Below are positions 53,518 through 64,000 of a stretch of 64,000 bases of DNA, piece by piece; the stretch's first letter is position 1; each line of letters begins with the position of its first letter. This DNA comes from Cupriavidus numazuensis. Its GTDB lineage: Bacteria > Pseudomonadota > Gammaproteobacteria > Burkholderiales > Burkholderiaceae. Below the pieces are notes generated by a model that did not search any database, was not told the DNA's origin, and saw only the letters and a list, made by a program, of their open reading frames with translations. Location: NCBI RefSeq assembly GCF_905397435.1, contig NZ_CAJPVI010000007.1, forward strand, positions 62,001-126,000. The letters are read 5' to 3'. Both the position numbers and the translations under genes were made by a program.

Positions 53518-55458
53518 ATGCTTTACCCGAAAGAATTCGATGTCATTGTCGTCGGCGGTGGTCACGCCGGCACGGAAGCGGCCCTGGCCGCTGCCCGGAT
53601 GGGCTGCCAGACCCTGCTGCTGACCCACAACATCGAGACCCTCGGGCAGATGAGTTGCAATCCGTCGATCGGCGGCATTGGCAAGGGGCATCTGGTCAAG
53701 GAGGTGGATGCGATGGGCGGCGCCATGGCGGCCGCTACGGATGAGGCGGGTATCCAGTTCCGTATCCTCAATTCCAGCAAGGGCCCGGCCGTGCGCGCCA
53801 CACGCGCCCAGGCCGACCGCGTGCTGTACCGCAAGGCCATCCGTACCCGGCTCGAGAATCAGCCGAATCTGATGCTGTTCCAGCAGGCTGTGGATGACCT
53901 GCTGGTGGAGGGCGACCGCGTTGTAGGCGCCGTGACCCAGGTTGGTATTGCTTTCCGCGCCCGCGCAGTGGTGCTGACGGCTGGCACCTTCCTCGACGGC
54001 AAGATCCACGTCGGCCTGGATAACTACACCGGCGGTCGCGCAGGCGACCCGGCATCGGTATCGTTGTCGGCCCGGCTGAAGGAACTGAAGCTGCCTCAAG
54101 GCCGCCTGAAGACCGGTACGCCGCCGCGCATCGACGGCCGTACCATCGACTTTTCGGTGATGGAAGAGCAGCCCGGCGATCTCGATCCGGTGCCGGTGTT
54201 CTCGTTCTTGGGCCGCCCGGAGCAGCATCCGCAGCAACTGCCTTGCTGGATCAGCCATACCAACAGCCGTACCCACGACATCATCCGCGGCGGGCTGGAT
54301 CGTTCGCCGATGTACACCGGCGTGATCGAAGGGGTAGGGCCGCGTTACTGCCCGAGCATCGAGGACAAGATCCATCGATTTGCGAGCAAGGACAGCCACC
54401 AGATCTTCCTGGAACCGGAAGGGCTGACTACCAACGAGTTCTACCCGAACGGCATCTCGACGAGCCTGCCTTTCGACGTGCAGCTCGAACTGGTGCACTC
54501 GATCCGTGGGCTTGAGAATGCGCATATTCTGCGTCCGGGTTACGCAATCGAGTACGACTACTTTGACCCCCGAGCGCTAAAGGCTTCGCTGGAGAGCAAG
54601 GCCATCAGCGGATTGTTCTTTGCTGGCCAGATCAACGGCACCACCGGCTACGAAGAGGCTGCAGCACAGGGCTTGCTCGCCGGCATCAACGCCGGTTGCT
54701 ATGTGCGCGAGCGCGATGCATGGACGCCGCGCCGCGACCAGGCCTACCTTGGTGTGCTGGTCGACGACCTGATCACGCGTGGCGTGACCGAGCCGTACCG
54801 CATGTTCACGAGCCGTGCCGAATTTCGCCTGAGCCTGCGTGAAGACAACGCCGACATGCGCCTGACCGAGATCGGCCGCGAGCTTGGTGTCGTCGATGAC
54901 GTGCGCTGGGATGCGTTCAACCGCAAGCGCGATGCTGTTTCACGTGAAACAGAGCGACTGAAAAGCACGTGGGTCAATCCGACCATCCTGCCGGCTGAAG
55001 ATGCCGTGCCGCTGTTGGGCAAGCCGATCGAGCGCGAGTACAGCCTGGCCGATCTGCTGCGTCGTCCGGAAGTCGGCTACGACGACCTGATGGCGCTGCA
55101 GGGCGGACGCCATGCGCCGGAAGCTCCGCTCGATGCCGATCCGCGGCTGATGGACCAGATCCGCGAGCAGATCGAGATTGGCGTGAAGTATCACGGCTAT
55201 ATCGCTCGTCAGGCGGCCGAGGTGGACAAGCTCGAAGCCAACGAGTCGACGCGCCTGCCGGAAGGGCTCGATTACACCGAGGTGCGCGGGCTGGGCTTCG
55301 AGGTCAGTCAGAAGCTGAACCAGCATCGGCCGGAGACGCTTGGCCAGGCCTCGCGTATTTCCGGCGTGACACCGGCGGCGATCTCGCTGCTGCTGGTTCA
55401 CCTGAAGAAGAAGGGGCTGGGGCGTACCCGTTCCGGCAACTCGCAAGAGGCTGCCTGA
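53518..55458 (+). CDS. mnmG: tRNA uridine 5-carboxymethylaminomethyl modification enzyme MnmG
   Basis: A 646-residue FAD enzyme that with MnmE modifies the wobble uridine of certain tRNAs. It has FAD-binding [23 protein letters not shown] at residues 5-27, the conserved [40 protein letters not shown] and the family region [30 protein letters not shown] parS site is embedded in the coding sequence at 54936-54951, coding VSRET. GGAGGAGGT gives a strong ribosome site. It is followed by rsmG, parA and parB in the order common near chromosome origins. Confidence 0.98.
   Translation: MLYPKEFDVIVVGGGHAGTEAALAAARMGCQTLLLTHNIETLGQMSCNPSIGGIGKGHLVKEVDAMGGAMAAATDEAGIQFRILNSSKGPAVRATRAQADRVLYRKAIRTRLENQPNLMLFQQAVDDLLVEGDRVVGAVTQVGIAFRARAVVLTAGTFLDGKIHVGLDNYTGGRAGDPASVSLSARLKELKLPQGRLKTGTPPRIDGRTIDFSVMEEQPGDLDPVPVFSFLGRPEQHPQQLPCWISHTNSRTHDIIRGGLDRSPMYTGVIEGVGPRYCPSIEDKIHRFASKDSHQIFLEPEGLTTNEFYPNGISTSLPFDVQLELVHSIRGLENAHILRPGYAIEYDYFDPRALKASLESKAISGLFFAGQINGTTGYEEAAAQGLLAGINAGCYVRERDAWTPRRDQAYLGVLVDDLITRGVTEPYRMFTSRAEFRLSLREDNADMRLTEIGRELGVVDDVRWDAFNRKRDAVSRETERLKSTWVNPTILPAEDAVPLLGKPIEREYSLADLLRRPEVGYDDLMALQGGRHAPEAPLDADPRLMDQIREQIEIGVKYHGYIARQAAEVDKLEANESTRLPEGLDYTEVRGLGFEVSQKLNQHRPETLGQASRISGVTPAAISLLLVHLKKKGLGRTRSGNSQEAA
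54936..54951. promoter_or_regulatory. parS: parS centromere site 4, inside mnmG
   Basis: A perfect TGTTTCACGTGAAACA within the mnmG reading frame. Coding and centromere functions overlap here. Confidence 0.93.
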
Positions 55459-55479
55459 GTGGGCGGCCAACGACACACC

Positions 55480-56166
55480 ATGATCGACGACGCGGCACAG
55501 CGTCGTCGCCTCGAGGCTGGCCTGGCCGAAATCGGCCTGGCCTTGCCGCCGGATCGGATCGACACGCTGTTTGCGTACCTGGCGCTGCTGCGCAAGTGGA
55601 ACGGCGTCTATAACCTCACTGCGATCCGCCATCCCGATGAAATGCTGACGCACCATCTGCTCGATTCGCTGGCCGCCGTGCCGGCGCTGGCGGAGGTGGC
55701 GCGCGCATCGGAGGTGGCTGGCGCTGCGCGGGGCAGGGTGCTTGATGTGGGTTCGGGCGGCGGCATGCCCGGCCTTCCGCTTGCGATTTCGTGCCCCGAT
55801 GTGTCGGTGCTGATGGTCGATATCGTCCAGAAGAAGACGGCATTCCTGACGCAGTGCCGGGCGCAGCTTGGCTTGTCGAATGCCGCTGCACATTGGGGGC
55901 CAGTCGAGAAGCTGGATGATGCGGATAAATTTGCGGTGATTACATCACGTGCATTTGCAGAGCTGACGGACTTCGTCAACCTGTCCGGTCATCTGCTGGC
56001 GCCGCAGGGCAGGCTGATCGCGATGAAGGGCGTGTACCCGCAGGCTGAACTGGATCGCATGGAAGCGGCGGGGCTGATGGCAGTGTGGCAGGTCGAGGAA
56101 GTGCGGCGCCTGACTGTGCCAGGGCTCGATGCCGAGCGCCACCTGGTGCTGTTGTCGCGTAAATGA
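55480..56166 (+). CDS. rsmG: 16S rRNA m7G methyltransferase RsmG
   Basis: A 228-residue SAM-dependent enzyme methylating the 530-loop guanine of 16S rRNA. It has YNLTAIRHPDEMLTHHLLDSLAAVPAL, SAM motif VLDVGSGGGMPGLPLAI, VDIVQKKTAFL and SRAFAELTDFVNL. ATG 55480 is used; GTG 55459 directly after the mnmG stop would add seven residues. It is followed by parA after 83 nt. Confidence 0.96.
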   Translation: MIDDAAQRRRLEAGLAEIGLALPPDRIDTLFAYLALLRKWNGVYNLTAIRHPDEMLTHHLLDSLAAVPALAEVARASEVAGAARGRVLDVGSGGGMPGLPLAISCPDVSVLMVDIVQKKTAFLTQCRAQLGLSNAAAHWGPVEKLDDADKFAVITSRAFAELTDFVNLSGHLLAPQGRLIAMKGVYPQAELDRMEAAGLMAVWQVEEVRRLTVPGLDAERHLVLLSRK

Positions 56167-56249
56167 TGGTAGCGGCGCGTGCGCCGCGAACCGGACCGGC
56201 CAGCGGGCCATGTCCGGATAAGGAATTCAATCGGGAGCCTCAGAAGCAT

Positions 56250-57056
56250 ATGGCCAAGGTATTCGTGATCGCGAACCAGAAGGGCGGGGTGGGCAAGACC
56301 ACCACGACGGTGAACCTCGCCGCAGGCCTGGCTGCGCAGGGCCAGCGTGTGCTGCTGGTCGACCTGGATCCGCAGGGCAATGCCTCGATGGGCTCGGGCA
56401 TCGACAAGCAGTCGCTCGAACACAGCGTGTACCAGGTGCTGGTGGGACTCGCCTCGGTCGAGCAGGCGCGCCAGCGTTCCGAGACCGGCAAGTACGACGT
56501 GCTGCCCGCGAATCGCGAACTCGCCGGCGCGGAAGTCGAACTCGTGGAGTTGGACCAGCGCGAACGCAAGCTCAAGAACGCCATTGCTGAAGTCGACGAC
56601 CAGTATGACTTCGTGCTGATCGATTGCCCGCCGTCGCTGTCGCTGCTGACGCTGAATGGACTCTGCGCCGCGCATGGCGTGATCGTGCCGATGCAGTGCG
56701 AGTACTTCGCGCTCGAAGGTTTGTCCGACCTCGTCAACACGATCAAGCAGGTTCACGCGAATCTGAACCGCGAACTGAAGGTGATCGGCCTGCTGCGCGT
56801 TATGTTCGATCCGCGCGTCACGCTGCAGCAGCAGGTGTCGGCGCAGCTCGAATCGCATTTCGGCGACAAGGTCTTCAAGACCCTGATCCCGCGCAATGTG
56901 CGCCTGGCCGAGGCGCCTTCTTATGGCATGCCTGGCGTTGCTTTCGATCCGTCGTCGAAGGGCGCCAAGGCATATCTCGACTTCGGCGCCGAGATGATCG
57001 CCCGTGTCAGGCAGCTGTCGGCGCCGGAAGCTGCCACCGCGTTGCAAGGACAGTGA
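56250..57056 (+). CDS. parA: Chromosome partitioning ATPase ParA
   Basis: A 268-residue Walker-type ATPase that drives origin segregation with ParB and parS. Deviant Walker A is KGGVGKTTT (residues 11-19) with signature Lys11, then VDLDPQGNASMGSG, and Walker B VLIDCPPSLSLLT. The absence of an N-terminal HTH marks it as a chromosomal-type ParA (Soj). ATG 56250 fits the family start. Its stop is separated from the parB ATG by two bases. Confidence 0.97.
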   Translation: MAKVFVIANQKGGVGKTTTTVNLAAGLAAQGQRVLLVDLDPQGNASMGSGIDKQSLEHSVYQVLVGLASVEQARQRSETGKYDVLPANRELAGAEVELVELDQRERKLKNAIAEVDDQYDFVLIDCPPSLSLLTLNGLCAAHGVIVPMQCEYFALEGLSDLVNTIKQVHANLNRELKVIGLLRVMFDPRVTLQQQVSAQLESHFGDKVFKTLIPRNVRLAEAPSYGMPGVAFDPSSKGAKAYLDFGAEMIARVRQLSAPEAATALQGQ

Positions 57057-57058
57057 CC

Positions 57059-57961
57059 ATGAGCACCGTGAAGAAGAAGGGTCTGGGCCGCGGCCTGGAA
57101 GCCCTGCTCGGCGGCCCGGCCGAGATTGTCGAAACTGCGAAGCAGGAGGGCGCGCCCACCGTGCTGCGGCTCGATCAGCTTCAACCCGGCAAGTACCAGC
57201 CGCGCACGCGCATGGACGAGGGCGCTCTGCAAGAGCTCGCCGCGAGCATCCGTGCGCAAGGCCTGATGCAGCCGATCCTGGTGCGGCGCGTGGCCGAGCC
57301 TGATCGCTACGAGATCATTGCGGGCGAACGCCGTTTCCGCGCTTCGCGCCTCGCAGGTCTCGACAAGGTGCCGGTGCTGGTGAAGGAGGTCGCCGACGAA
57401 GCCGCGGCGGCCATGGCGCTGATCGAAAACATCCAGCGCGAAGACCTGAACCCGCTCGAAGAAGCGCAAGGCATCATGCGCCTGATCCGCGAATTCCAGT
57501 TTACGCATGAGCAGGCCGCCGAGTCGGTGGGCCGCTCGCGCAGCGCGGTGTCGAACCTGCTGCGCCTGCTGAACCTGGCCGCGCCGGTGCAGACCATGCT
57601 GATGGCGGGCGACCTCGATATGGGACATGCGCGCGCGCTGCTGGCGCTCGATGGCGCGAACCAGATCACGTTGGCCAACCAGATCGTCAACAAGCGGCTA
57701 TCGGTGCGCGAGACCGAGAAGCTTGTGGCTGCTACGCTGAAGCCGTTCGAGTTGAAGTCGCTCAAGCACAAGACCGGCAATGGCATGCGCGATGTCGCAC
57801 GGCTTGAAGAAGAATTGTCGGATGCGCTGGGACTGTCCGTGCAGATCAAGGTGGGTGCGCGCGGCAAGGGCCAACTCACCATTCACTTCAGCAATAACGA
57901 AGCGCTCGACGATGTGCTCGCGCGTCTGCGCGATGCGAACGAGGGACAACGGGTCGCGTAA
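57059..57961 (+). CDS. parB: Chromosome partitioning protein ParB
   Basis: A 300-residue CTP-dependent clamp that loads at parS. It has an N-terminal ParA-interacting KKKGLGRGLEALLG, CTP-binding box GERRFRASR (residues 89-97) with ENIQRED (123-129), a HTH region FTHEQAAESVGRSRSAVSNLLRLLNL that reads parS, and a C-terminal dimerisation domain. Four target sites lie 2-5 kb upstream. It is co-transcribed with parA. Confidence 0.97.
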   Translation: MSTVKKKGLGRGLEALLGGPAEIVETAKQEGAPTVLRLDQLQPGKYQPRTRMDEGALQELAASIRAQGLMQPILVRRVAEPDRYEIIAGERRFRASRLAGLDKVPVLVKEVADEAAAAMALIENIQREDLNPLEEAQGIMRLIREFQFTHEQAAESVGRSRSAVSNLLRLLNLAAPVQTMLMAGDLDMGHARALLALDGANQITLANQIVNKRLSVRETEKLVAATLKPFELKSLKHKTGNGMRDVARLEEELSDALGLSVQIKVGARGKGQLTIHFSNNEALDDVLARLRDANEGQRVA

Positions 57962-58290
57962 ACAACTTACGGCCGACTCGCGCAAAAAGCTGCGCGATAA
58001 ACGGCCATTTGCATGCACACTGTTGCATTCACGCAGCAGTTAACAGTCCGACATCCGGTTAACGCACCGGGCAGTCGCGAATCCTCCATCATGCGTCACG
58101 CGAGTTGCGCAATTCAATTACGTCAAGCGTCGTTGCTGCGCAATTTGAACGAAGCCATCATGCAATCGTGATAGCAACCGTTGTGCAGTTTGCCTCTGCA
58201 AGCAAACTGTAAGCACATTGACGCGACTCAGTATTTCCCCTTAAAATCGTGCGGTTTGAATTCTGGTCGGGCCGAAAAGTTCCGGCCTGA
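57962..58290. other. Promoter region of the atp operon
   Basis: 329 nt without a gene and with lower GC than the surroundings. Several short inverted repeats (for example GCGCAATT pieces around 58110-58145) are present without an assigned role. The clear item is the sigma-70-like promoter at 58218-58247. Confidence 0.6.
58218..58247 (+). promoter_or_regulatory. Sigma-70 promoter of the ATP synthase operon
   Basis: TTGACG (58218-58223) and TAAAAT (58242-58247) are separated by 18 nt, 44 nt before the atpI start codon. The match to consensus is good, as expected for a highly expressed operon. Confidence 0.75.
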
Positions 58291-58809
58291 ATGAGGCAGG
58301 CAGTAGTGGTTCGAGACCGTCAGCAGCAAAGCGATTCGCGTCGCGTGGACGCCGGTCATGATGACTGGGATTTTGACGCAGAACGCGAAGAAGAAGCTGT
58401 CGATCCGCTGTCACGCGCAGAAGCGGTGACGCTGTTTGGCGAACGCGCGTTGCGTCCTTCGCGGATGACTCCCGGCAAGGTTGTGCTGGCGCAGGTGGTT
58501 GTGACCCTGCTTTCGGCATTGTGCTGGGCGTTGTTCGCCAAGCAGGCCGGCCCGTACGGATGGTCCGCGTTGCTGGGCGGCGCAGTTTGCTTCGTGCCGA
58601 GCGGGTTTTTCGCATTTCGCCTGTGGACGGCGCGTGATCGGGCCTCTGTCGGCGGGCTCGTGATGGGCGAGGCGATCAAGGTGTTCGCCACCGTCGCACT
58701 GATGGTGCTCGTGGTGGTGCTGTACCGCGACCTGCGTTGGGTGCCGATGCTCGTCACGTTCCTGCTTGCGCTCAAGACGTATTGGGTGGTGGCTCTGGCA
58801 ATGCGGTAA
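58291..58809 (+). CDS. atpI: ATP synthase assembly protein I
   Basis: A 172-residue small membrane protein that leads bacterial atp operons and helps assemble the c-ring. It has a long charged N-terminus (DDWDFDAEREEEAVDPLSRAEA) followed by four hydrophobic segments, including VLAQVVVTLLSALCWALFA and ALLGGAVCFVPSGFFAFRLW. The start is set at the first ATG after the promoter; no strong ribosome site is seen, so a slightly different start is possible. A 238-nt gap separates it from atpB. Confidence 0.88.
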   Translation: MRQAVVVRDRQQQSDSRRVDAGHDDWDFDAEREEEAVDPLSRAEAVTLFGERALRPSRMTPGKVVLAQVVVTLLSALCWALFAKQAGPYGWSALLGGAVCFVPSGFFAFRLWTARDRASVGGLVMGEAIKVFATVALMVLVVVLYRDLRWVPMLVTFLLALKTYWVVALAMR

Positions 58810-58890
58810 ACCGGCCAGGCCAGTTGCACGAAGTGTGTGCTTCCCGGTGAGATGGGGCACCGAAACGGAATATCAAGATGCATGGTGCAG

Positions 58891-58910
58891 GGTTTCACAG
58901 TGGTGAAACC
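58891..58910. promoter_or_regulatory. Perfect stem-loop in the atpI-atpB spacer
   Basis: GGTTTCAC-AGTG-GTGAAACC, an eight-base-pair stem with a four-base loop. The arms match parS half-sites, but the centre is expanded by four bases, so ParB binding is unlikely. It may act in mRNA as a processing or stability element. Confidence 0.6.
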
Positions 58911-58948
58911 GTGTGCCGACAAAGTTTGACCCGCTTGCATGGCGGTGA

Positions 58949-59914
<966 letters not shown>

Positions 59915-59919
59915 TCGAC

Positions 59920-60252
<333 letters not shown>

Positions 60253-60280
60253 TTTCTTTTCGGTCTGCATGATGCTGACG

Positions 60281-60312
60281 GGCGGCGCAGGCCATCAGCC
60301 TCGCCGCCTTTT
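60281..60312 (+). terminator. Stem-loop with T-run between atpE and atpF
   Basis: GGCGGCG (60281-60287) pairs with CGCCGCC (60302-60308), with AGGC/GCCT pairing inside, and TTTT follows. It may act as a partial terminator or as a 3' stabiliser giving extra atpE message, which suits the high c-subunit copy number. The operon clearly continues beyond it. Confidence 0.55.
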
Positions 60313-60352
60313 GTGCATTTATCTGTAGTTTGATTACCGAAAGGAACACACC

Positions 60353-60823
60353 ATGAATCTGAACGCAACGTTTTTTGCGCAGATGGTCGTGTTCTTCATC
60401 CTGTGGTGGGTTGTTGCCAAATTCATTTGGCCGCCGCTGGTGAAGGCGCTCGACGAACGCGCAAAGAAGATCGCCGATGGCCTCGCCGCTGCCGAGAAGG
60501 GCAAGGCCGAGCTTGAACTCGCCAACAAGCGTGTGGACCAGGCTATGGCCGAAGCCCGCACCGAGGGTGCTCAACGCGTCGCTGACGCCGAGAAGCGCGC
60601 CCAGCTGACGGCAGAAGAGATCAAGCAAAACGCCCAGGCAGAAGCCGCACGCATCATTGCCCAGGCTAAGGCCGAGGCAGAGCAGCAGGTGACCCGCGCA
60701 CGTGAATCGCTGCGCGACCAGGTTGCCGTGCTGGCAGTCAAGGGTGCCGAGCAGATCCTCAAGCGCGAAGTGAACGCGCAGGTCCATGCCGACCTGCTCA
60801 ATCAACTCAAAGCTGAGCTCTAA
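60353..60823 (+). CDS. atpF: ATP synthase F0 subunit b
   Basis: A 156-residue peripheral-stalk subunit. One N-terminal membrane helix ([30 protein letters not shown]) is followed by a long Ala/Glu/Lys-rich coiled coil ([30 protein letters not shown] ...) to the C-terminus. The length is normal. AAAGGAA precedes ATG. It overlaps nothing; atpH starts two bases after its stop. Confidence 0.97.
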   Translation: MNLNATFFAQMVVFFILWWVVAKFIWPPLVKALDERAKKIADGLAAAEKGKAELELANKRVDQAMAEARTEGAQRVADAEKRAQLTAEEIKQNAQAEAARIIAQAKAEAEQQVTRARESLRDQVAVLAVKGAEQILKREVNAQVHADLLNQLKAEL

Positions 60824-60825
60824 TC

Positions 60826-61365
60826 ATGGCCGAAACCGCAACCATTGCCCGTCCCTACGCTGAGGCGCTGTTCCGCGTCGCCAGCGAAGCCGGCAATCTG
60901 GGTGCATGGTCCGAGCTGGTGTCGGAGATGGGGCAAATTGCCGCCAACCCCGACATCAAGGCGCTCGCCGACGATCCGAACGTCCCCGGCGACAAGCTGG
61001 GCGACCTGTTCCTGTCGGTGGTGAAGTCCCCGGTCAATGACGAGGCACGCCGCTTCGTCACGCTGCTGGTGGAAAACAACCGCCTGACGGTGATGCCGGA
61101 AGTCGCCGAGCAATTCCATGCGCTCAAGAACGCCCGCGAAGGTTCGTCGGACGTCGAGATCACCAGTGCATTCCCGCTGGATGGTCAACCTCTGAACGAC
61201 CTGGTCGCTGCACTCGAACGCAAGTTCGGCCGCAAGCTGTACGCGAAGGTGGCGGTGGATCCGTCCCTGATCGGCGGCGTGAGCGTCAAGGTCGGCGACG
61301 AAGTGCTCGACACCTCCGTGCGTGCGCGCCTGGCTGCCATGCAAACCGCGCTGACCGCCGTCTGA
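60826..61365 (+). CDS. atpH: ATP synthase F1 subunit delta
   Basis: A 179-residue subunit linking the F1 head to the b stalk. It has the N-terminal six-helix bundle [28 protein letters not shown] and the C-terminal conserved [58 protein letters not shown]. Normal length. It lies between atpF and atpA in the standard order. Confidence 0.97.
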   Translation: MAETATIARPYAEALFRVASEAGNLGAWSELVSEMGQIAANPDIKALADDPNVPGDKLGDLFLSVVKSPVNDEARRFVTLLVENNRLTVMPEVAEQFHALKNAREGSSDVEITSAFPLDGQPLNDLVAALERKFGRKLYAKVAVDPSLIGGVSVKVGDEVLDTSVRARLAAMQTALTAV

Positions 61366-61403
61366 TCGGCCGTCCGTCGGATTGAAGAATTAGGAGCATT
61401 GTG

Positions 61404-62945
61404 ATGCAACTGAACCCCTCAGAAATCAGCGAGCTGATCAAGACCCGCATCTCGGGTCTTGGCGCCGACGCTGAAGTGCGCAACACCGGCACGGTAATTT
61501 CCGTGACCGATGGTATCTGCCGCGTGCACGGCCTGTCTGGCGTGATGCAGGGCGAGATGCTGGAATTCCCGGGCAACACCTTCGGCCTCGCGCTGAACCT
61601 CGAGCGCGACTCTGTCGGCGCCGTGGTGCTGGGCGACTACGAACACATTTCGGAAGGCGATACGGTCAAGTGCACCGGCCGCATTCTGGAAGTGCCCGTT
61701 GGCAAGGAACTGCTGGGCCGCGTGGTCAACACGCTGGGCCAGCCGATCGACGGCAAGGGCCCGATCAACGCGAAGGAAACCGACGTGATCGAAAAGGTCG
61801 CGCCGGGCGTGATCGCGCGTCAGTCGGTGAGCCAGCCGGTGCAGACCGGCCTGAAGTCGATCGACTCGATGGTGCCGATCGGCCGTGGCCAGCGTGAGCT
61901 GATCATTGGCGACCGCCAGACCGGCAAGACCGCCGTGGCTGTCGATGCCATCATCAACCAGAAGGGTAAGGGCATCTTCTGCGTGTACGTGGCAATCGGC
62001 CAGAAGGCTTCGACGATCGCCAACGTGGTGCGCAAGCTGGAAGAGCACGGCGCGATGGAATACACCGTCGTCGTGGCTGCCGCCGCTTCGGACTCGGCCG
62101 CCATGCAGTACCTGGCTGCCTACGCCGGCTGCACGATGGGCGAGTACTTCCGCGACCGCGGCGAAGACGCGCTGATCGTTTATGACGATCTGACCAAGCA
62201 AGCCTGGGCCTACCGCCAGGTGTCGCTGCTGCTGCGCCGCCCGCCGGGCCGCGAAGCTTACCCCGGCGACGTGTTCTACCTGCACTCGCGCCTGCTGGAG
62301 CGTGCTGCCCGTGTGAACGAAGAGTACGTCGAGAACTTCACCAAGGGTGCCGTGAAGGGCAAGACTGGTTCGCTGACGGCCCTGCCGATCATCGAAACGC
62401 AGGCTGGCGACGTGTCCGCGTTCGTGCCGACCAACGTGATCTCGATTACCGACGGTCAGATCTTCCTGGAAACCGACCTGTTCAACGCCGGTATCCGTCC
62501 CGCGATCAACGCCGGTATCTCGGTGTCGCGCGTCGGTGGTGCTGCACAGACCAAGGTGGTGAAGAACCTGTCGGGCGGTATCCGTACCGACCTGGCCCAG
62601 TACCGTGAACTGGCTGCGTTCGCGCAGTTCGCTTCGGACCTGGACGACGCTACCCGCAAGCAGCTCGAGCGTGGCCGCCGCGTGACCGAACTGCTCAAGC
62701 AGGCTCAGTACCAGCCGCAGCAAGTGTGGCAACTGGCCGCGTCGCTGTTCGCCGCCAACAATGGCTTCCTCGACAACGTGGAAGTGAAGGACATTCTGCC
62801 GTTCGAGAAGGGCCTGCACGACCATCTGAAGACCAAGTACGCCGACCTCGTCAACCGCATCGAAGAGACCAAGGTCCTCTCGAAGGAAGACGAACCGGCG
62901 CTGCGTGCTGCGATCGAGGATTTCAGGAAGTCCGCCGCGTTCTAA
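61404..62945 (+). CDS. atpA: ATP synthase F1 subunit alpha
   Basis: A 513-residue non-catalytic nucleotide-binding subunit. The P-loop GDRQTGKT begins at Gly169, [14 protein letters not shown] follows, and the arginine finger lies in the family signature region [17 protein letters not shown]. Identical in length to the usual beta-proteobacterial form. GTG at 61401 immediately before the ATG is an unlikely alternative start. AGGAG precedes it. Confidence 0.98.
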   Translation: MQLNPSEISELIKTRISGLGADAEVRNTGTVISVTDGICRVHGLSGVMQGEMLEFPGNTFGLALNLERDSVGAVVLGDYEHISEGDTVKCTGRILEVPVGKELLGRVVNTLGQPIDGKGPINAKETDVIEKVAPGVIARQSVSQPVQTGLKSIDSMVPIGRGQRELIIGDRQTGKTAVAVDAIINQKGKGIFCVYVAIGQKASTIANVVRKLEEHGAMEYTVVVAAAASDSAAMQYLAAYAGCTMGEYFRDRGEDALIVYDDLTKQAWAYRQVSLLLRRPPGREAYPGDVFYLHSRLLERAARVNEEYVENFTKGAVKGKTGSLTALPIIETQAGDVSAFVPTNVISITDGQIFLETDLFNAGIRPAINAGISVSRVGGAAQTKVVKNLSGGIRTDLAQYRELAAFAQFASDLDDATRKQLERGRRVTELLKQAQYQPQQVWQLAASLFAANNGFLDNVEVKDILPFEKGLHDHLKTKYADLVNRIEETKVLSKEDEPALRAAIEDFRKSAAF

Positions 62946-63028
62946 CCGCGTGATTCCACGAAGCTCGCCGCGCCTGCGCCGGGGTTGCCCCGGCGGTGCG
63001 CGGCGAGAGTTCGAATGGAGAGGAAGAT

Positions 63029-63904
63029 ATGGCCGGAACGAAAGAGATTCGAACCAAGATCAAGAGCGTGCAGAACACGCGCAAGATCACCAAGGCGATG
63101 GAGATGGTCGCCGCGTCCAAGATGCGCAAGGCGCAGGAGCGGATGCGCAATGCCCGTCCCTACGCTGAGAAAGTGCGCAATATCGCGGCGCATCTGGCTT
63201 CGGCCAACCCCGAGTTCAAGCATCCCTTCATGCAGGAGCGCGAAGTCAAGCGCGTCGGCATGATCGTGGTGACGACGGACAAGGGGCTGTGCGGTGGTCT
63301 GAACACCAACGTGCTGCGCGCGGTTACCAATGAACTGAAGACCCTGCAGAGCCGCGGCGTGGACGTGCAAGCGACCGCCATCGGCAGCAAGGGCATGCAG
63401 TTCCTTGGCCGTATTGGCGCCAAGGTGGTCTCGAACGTGGTGCAGCTGGGCGACACCCCGCACCTGGAAAAGCTGATCGGCGCCATCAAGGTCCAGCTCG
63501 ACGCATTCACCAACGGTGAAGTCGACGCGGTGTACCTGTCGTACACCCGTTTCATCAATACGATGAAGCAGGAGCCGATGGTCGAGCAGCTGTTGCCGCT
63601 GGCCGCCGACAAGCTGGCCCAGACCGAAGAGGAAAAGCGCGCCTACTCGTGGGATTACATCTACGAGCCTGACGCCCAGACCGTGGTGGAAGACCTGTTG
63701 GTCCGCTACGTCGAGGCGCTGGTGTACCAGGCCGTGGCCGAAAACATGGCGTCCGAGCAATCGGCGCGCATGGTGGCCATGAAGGCGGCATCCGACAATG
63801 CAAAGAACGTGATCGGCGAACTGCAACTGGACTACAACAAGACCCGTCAGGCAGCGATCACCAAGGAACTGTCGGAAATCGTCAGCGGTGCGGCAGCCGT
63901 CTAA
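63029..63904 (+). CDS. atpG: ATP synthase F1 subunit gamma
   Basis: A 291-residue central rotor shaft. It has N-terminal helix [36 protein letters not shown], middle domain [16 protein letters not shown], and the C-terminal signature [48 protein letters not shown]. Start ATG 63029 follows AGAGGAAG. Normal length. Confidence 0.98.
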   Translation: MAGTKEIRTKIKSVQNTRKITKAMEMVAASKMRKAQERMRNARPYAEKVRNIAAHLASANPEFKHPFMQEREVKRVGMIVVTTDKGLCGGLNTNVLRAVTNELKTLQSRGVDVQATAIGSKGMQFLGRIGAKVVSNVVQLGDTPHLEKLIGAIKVQLDAFTNGEVDAVYLSYTRFINTMKQEPMVEQLLPLAADKLAQTEEEKRAYSWDYIYEPDAQTVVEDLLVRYVEALVYQAVAENMASEQSARMVAMKAASDNAKNVIGELQLDYNKTRQAAITKELSEIVSGAAAV

Positions 63905-63937
63905 GGCGTCAAGAATTCAAGCTATCGGAGATACGAA

Positions 63938-64000
63938 ATGAGTATCGGAAATATTGTGCAGTGCATTGGCGCCGTGGTGGACATCGAGTTCCCGCGCAAC
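63938..64000 (+). CDS. atpD: ATP synthase F1 subunit beta, 5' end only
   Basis: The first 21 codons (MSIGNIVQCIGAVVDIEFPR and one more) match the start of the catalytic beta subunit. The gene continues beyond the right edge of the window. ATCGGAGAT gives the ribosome site. Its place after atpG is the standard order. Confidence 0.95.
   Translation, partial: MSIGNIVQCIGAVVDIEFPRN

Noticed and set aside
58891..58910. Possible fifth parS site
   Set aside because: The centre is AGTG between the half-sites instead of the CG core being contiguous, so the spacing is wrong for ParB.

Overview
The window looks like part of the main chromosome of a Burkholderiaceae bacterium, most likely Cupriavidus or a close Ralstonia relative. 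This rests on high GC with G/C-ending codons, the gene order mnmG-rsmG-parA-parB-atpIBEFHAGD, several orphan periplasmic binding proteins of the Bug and TRAP type, two LIV-type ABC transporters, and a phenylalanine hydroxylase pair beside an Lrp-type regulator. The genus is inferred from protein flavour and gene order, not from a database search.

Layout. 1-2077: group II intron (5' end outside the window) with a reverse transcriptase-maturase-HNH protein. 2.3-5.8 kb: TRAP binding lipoprotein, RarD permease, a possible 41-residue ORF, DNA polymerase IV. 5.8-9 kb: a DUF2272-like lipoprotein, the nucleoid protein HU, a 1.1-kb non-coding region with origin-like features, and a eukaryote-type SET-domain methyltransferase. 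9-13.6 kb: TctDE-like two-component system, phhB, phhA, Lrp-type regulator. 13.6-22.7 kb: translationally coupled alpha-2-macroglobulin / YhhN / PBP1C operon. 22.7-24.3 kb: deletion scar joining a 5'-truncated LysR gene to a 5'-truncated aldo/keto reductase gene. 24.4-29.1 kb: ornithine cyclodeaminase-family reductase, TetR regulator with an obvious operator, alkyl sulfatase, OmpW porin. 29.2-29.9 kb and 52.6-53.3 kb: two inverted copies of a 0.7-kb element with long hairpin-bearing terminal inverted repeats. Between them lie a copper export cluster (copZ, copA, cueR), an alpha/beta hydrolase, a LysR/GMC oxidoreductase pair, two branched-chain-amino-acid-type ABC transporters, a TSUP permease, and a LysR / Bug protein / N-formylglutamate amidohydrolase set. 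53.5 kb to the end: mnmG, rsmG, parA, parB and the ATP synthase operon up to the first codons of atpD. Four parS-type sites lie around and inside mnmG.

The most striking signal is at 7.6-8.35 kb, between the divergent HU and SET genes. It holds three perfect DnaA boxes, a run of TAG trinucleotides separated from one box by an 18-nt linker (the arrangement described for bacterial origin unwinding elements, with DnaA-trios), five GTTTAC/GTAAAC half-sites including one full 12-bp palindrome, and seven GTATAC palindromes. Another DnaA box and a five-unit 12-bp tandem repeat built on TGTGGA lie on the other side of the HU gene. With parABS about 45 kb away and the large atp and mnmG genes pointing away from it, this could be the chromosomal origin, a second origin, or a DnaA-titration locus. 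dnaA itself is not in the window. The second notable item is the hairpin-ended inverted element pair, which could allow inversion of the roughly 22.6 kb between the copies.
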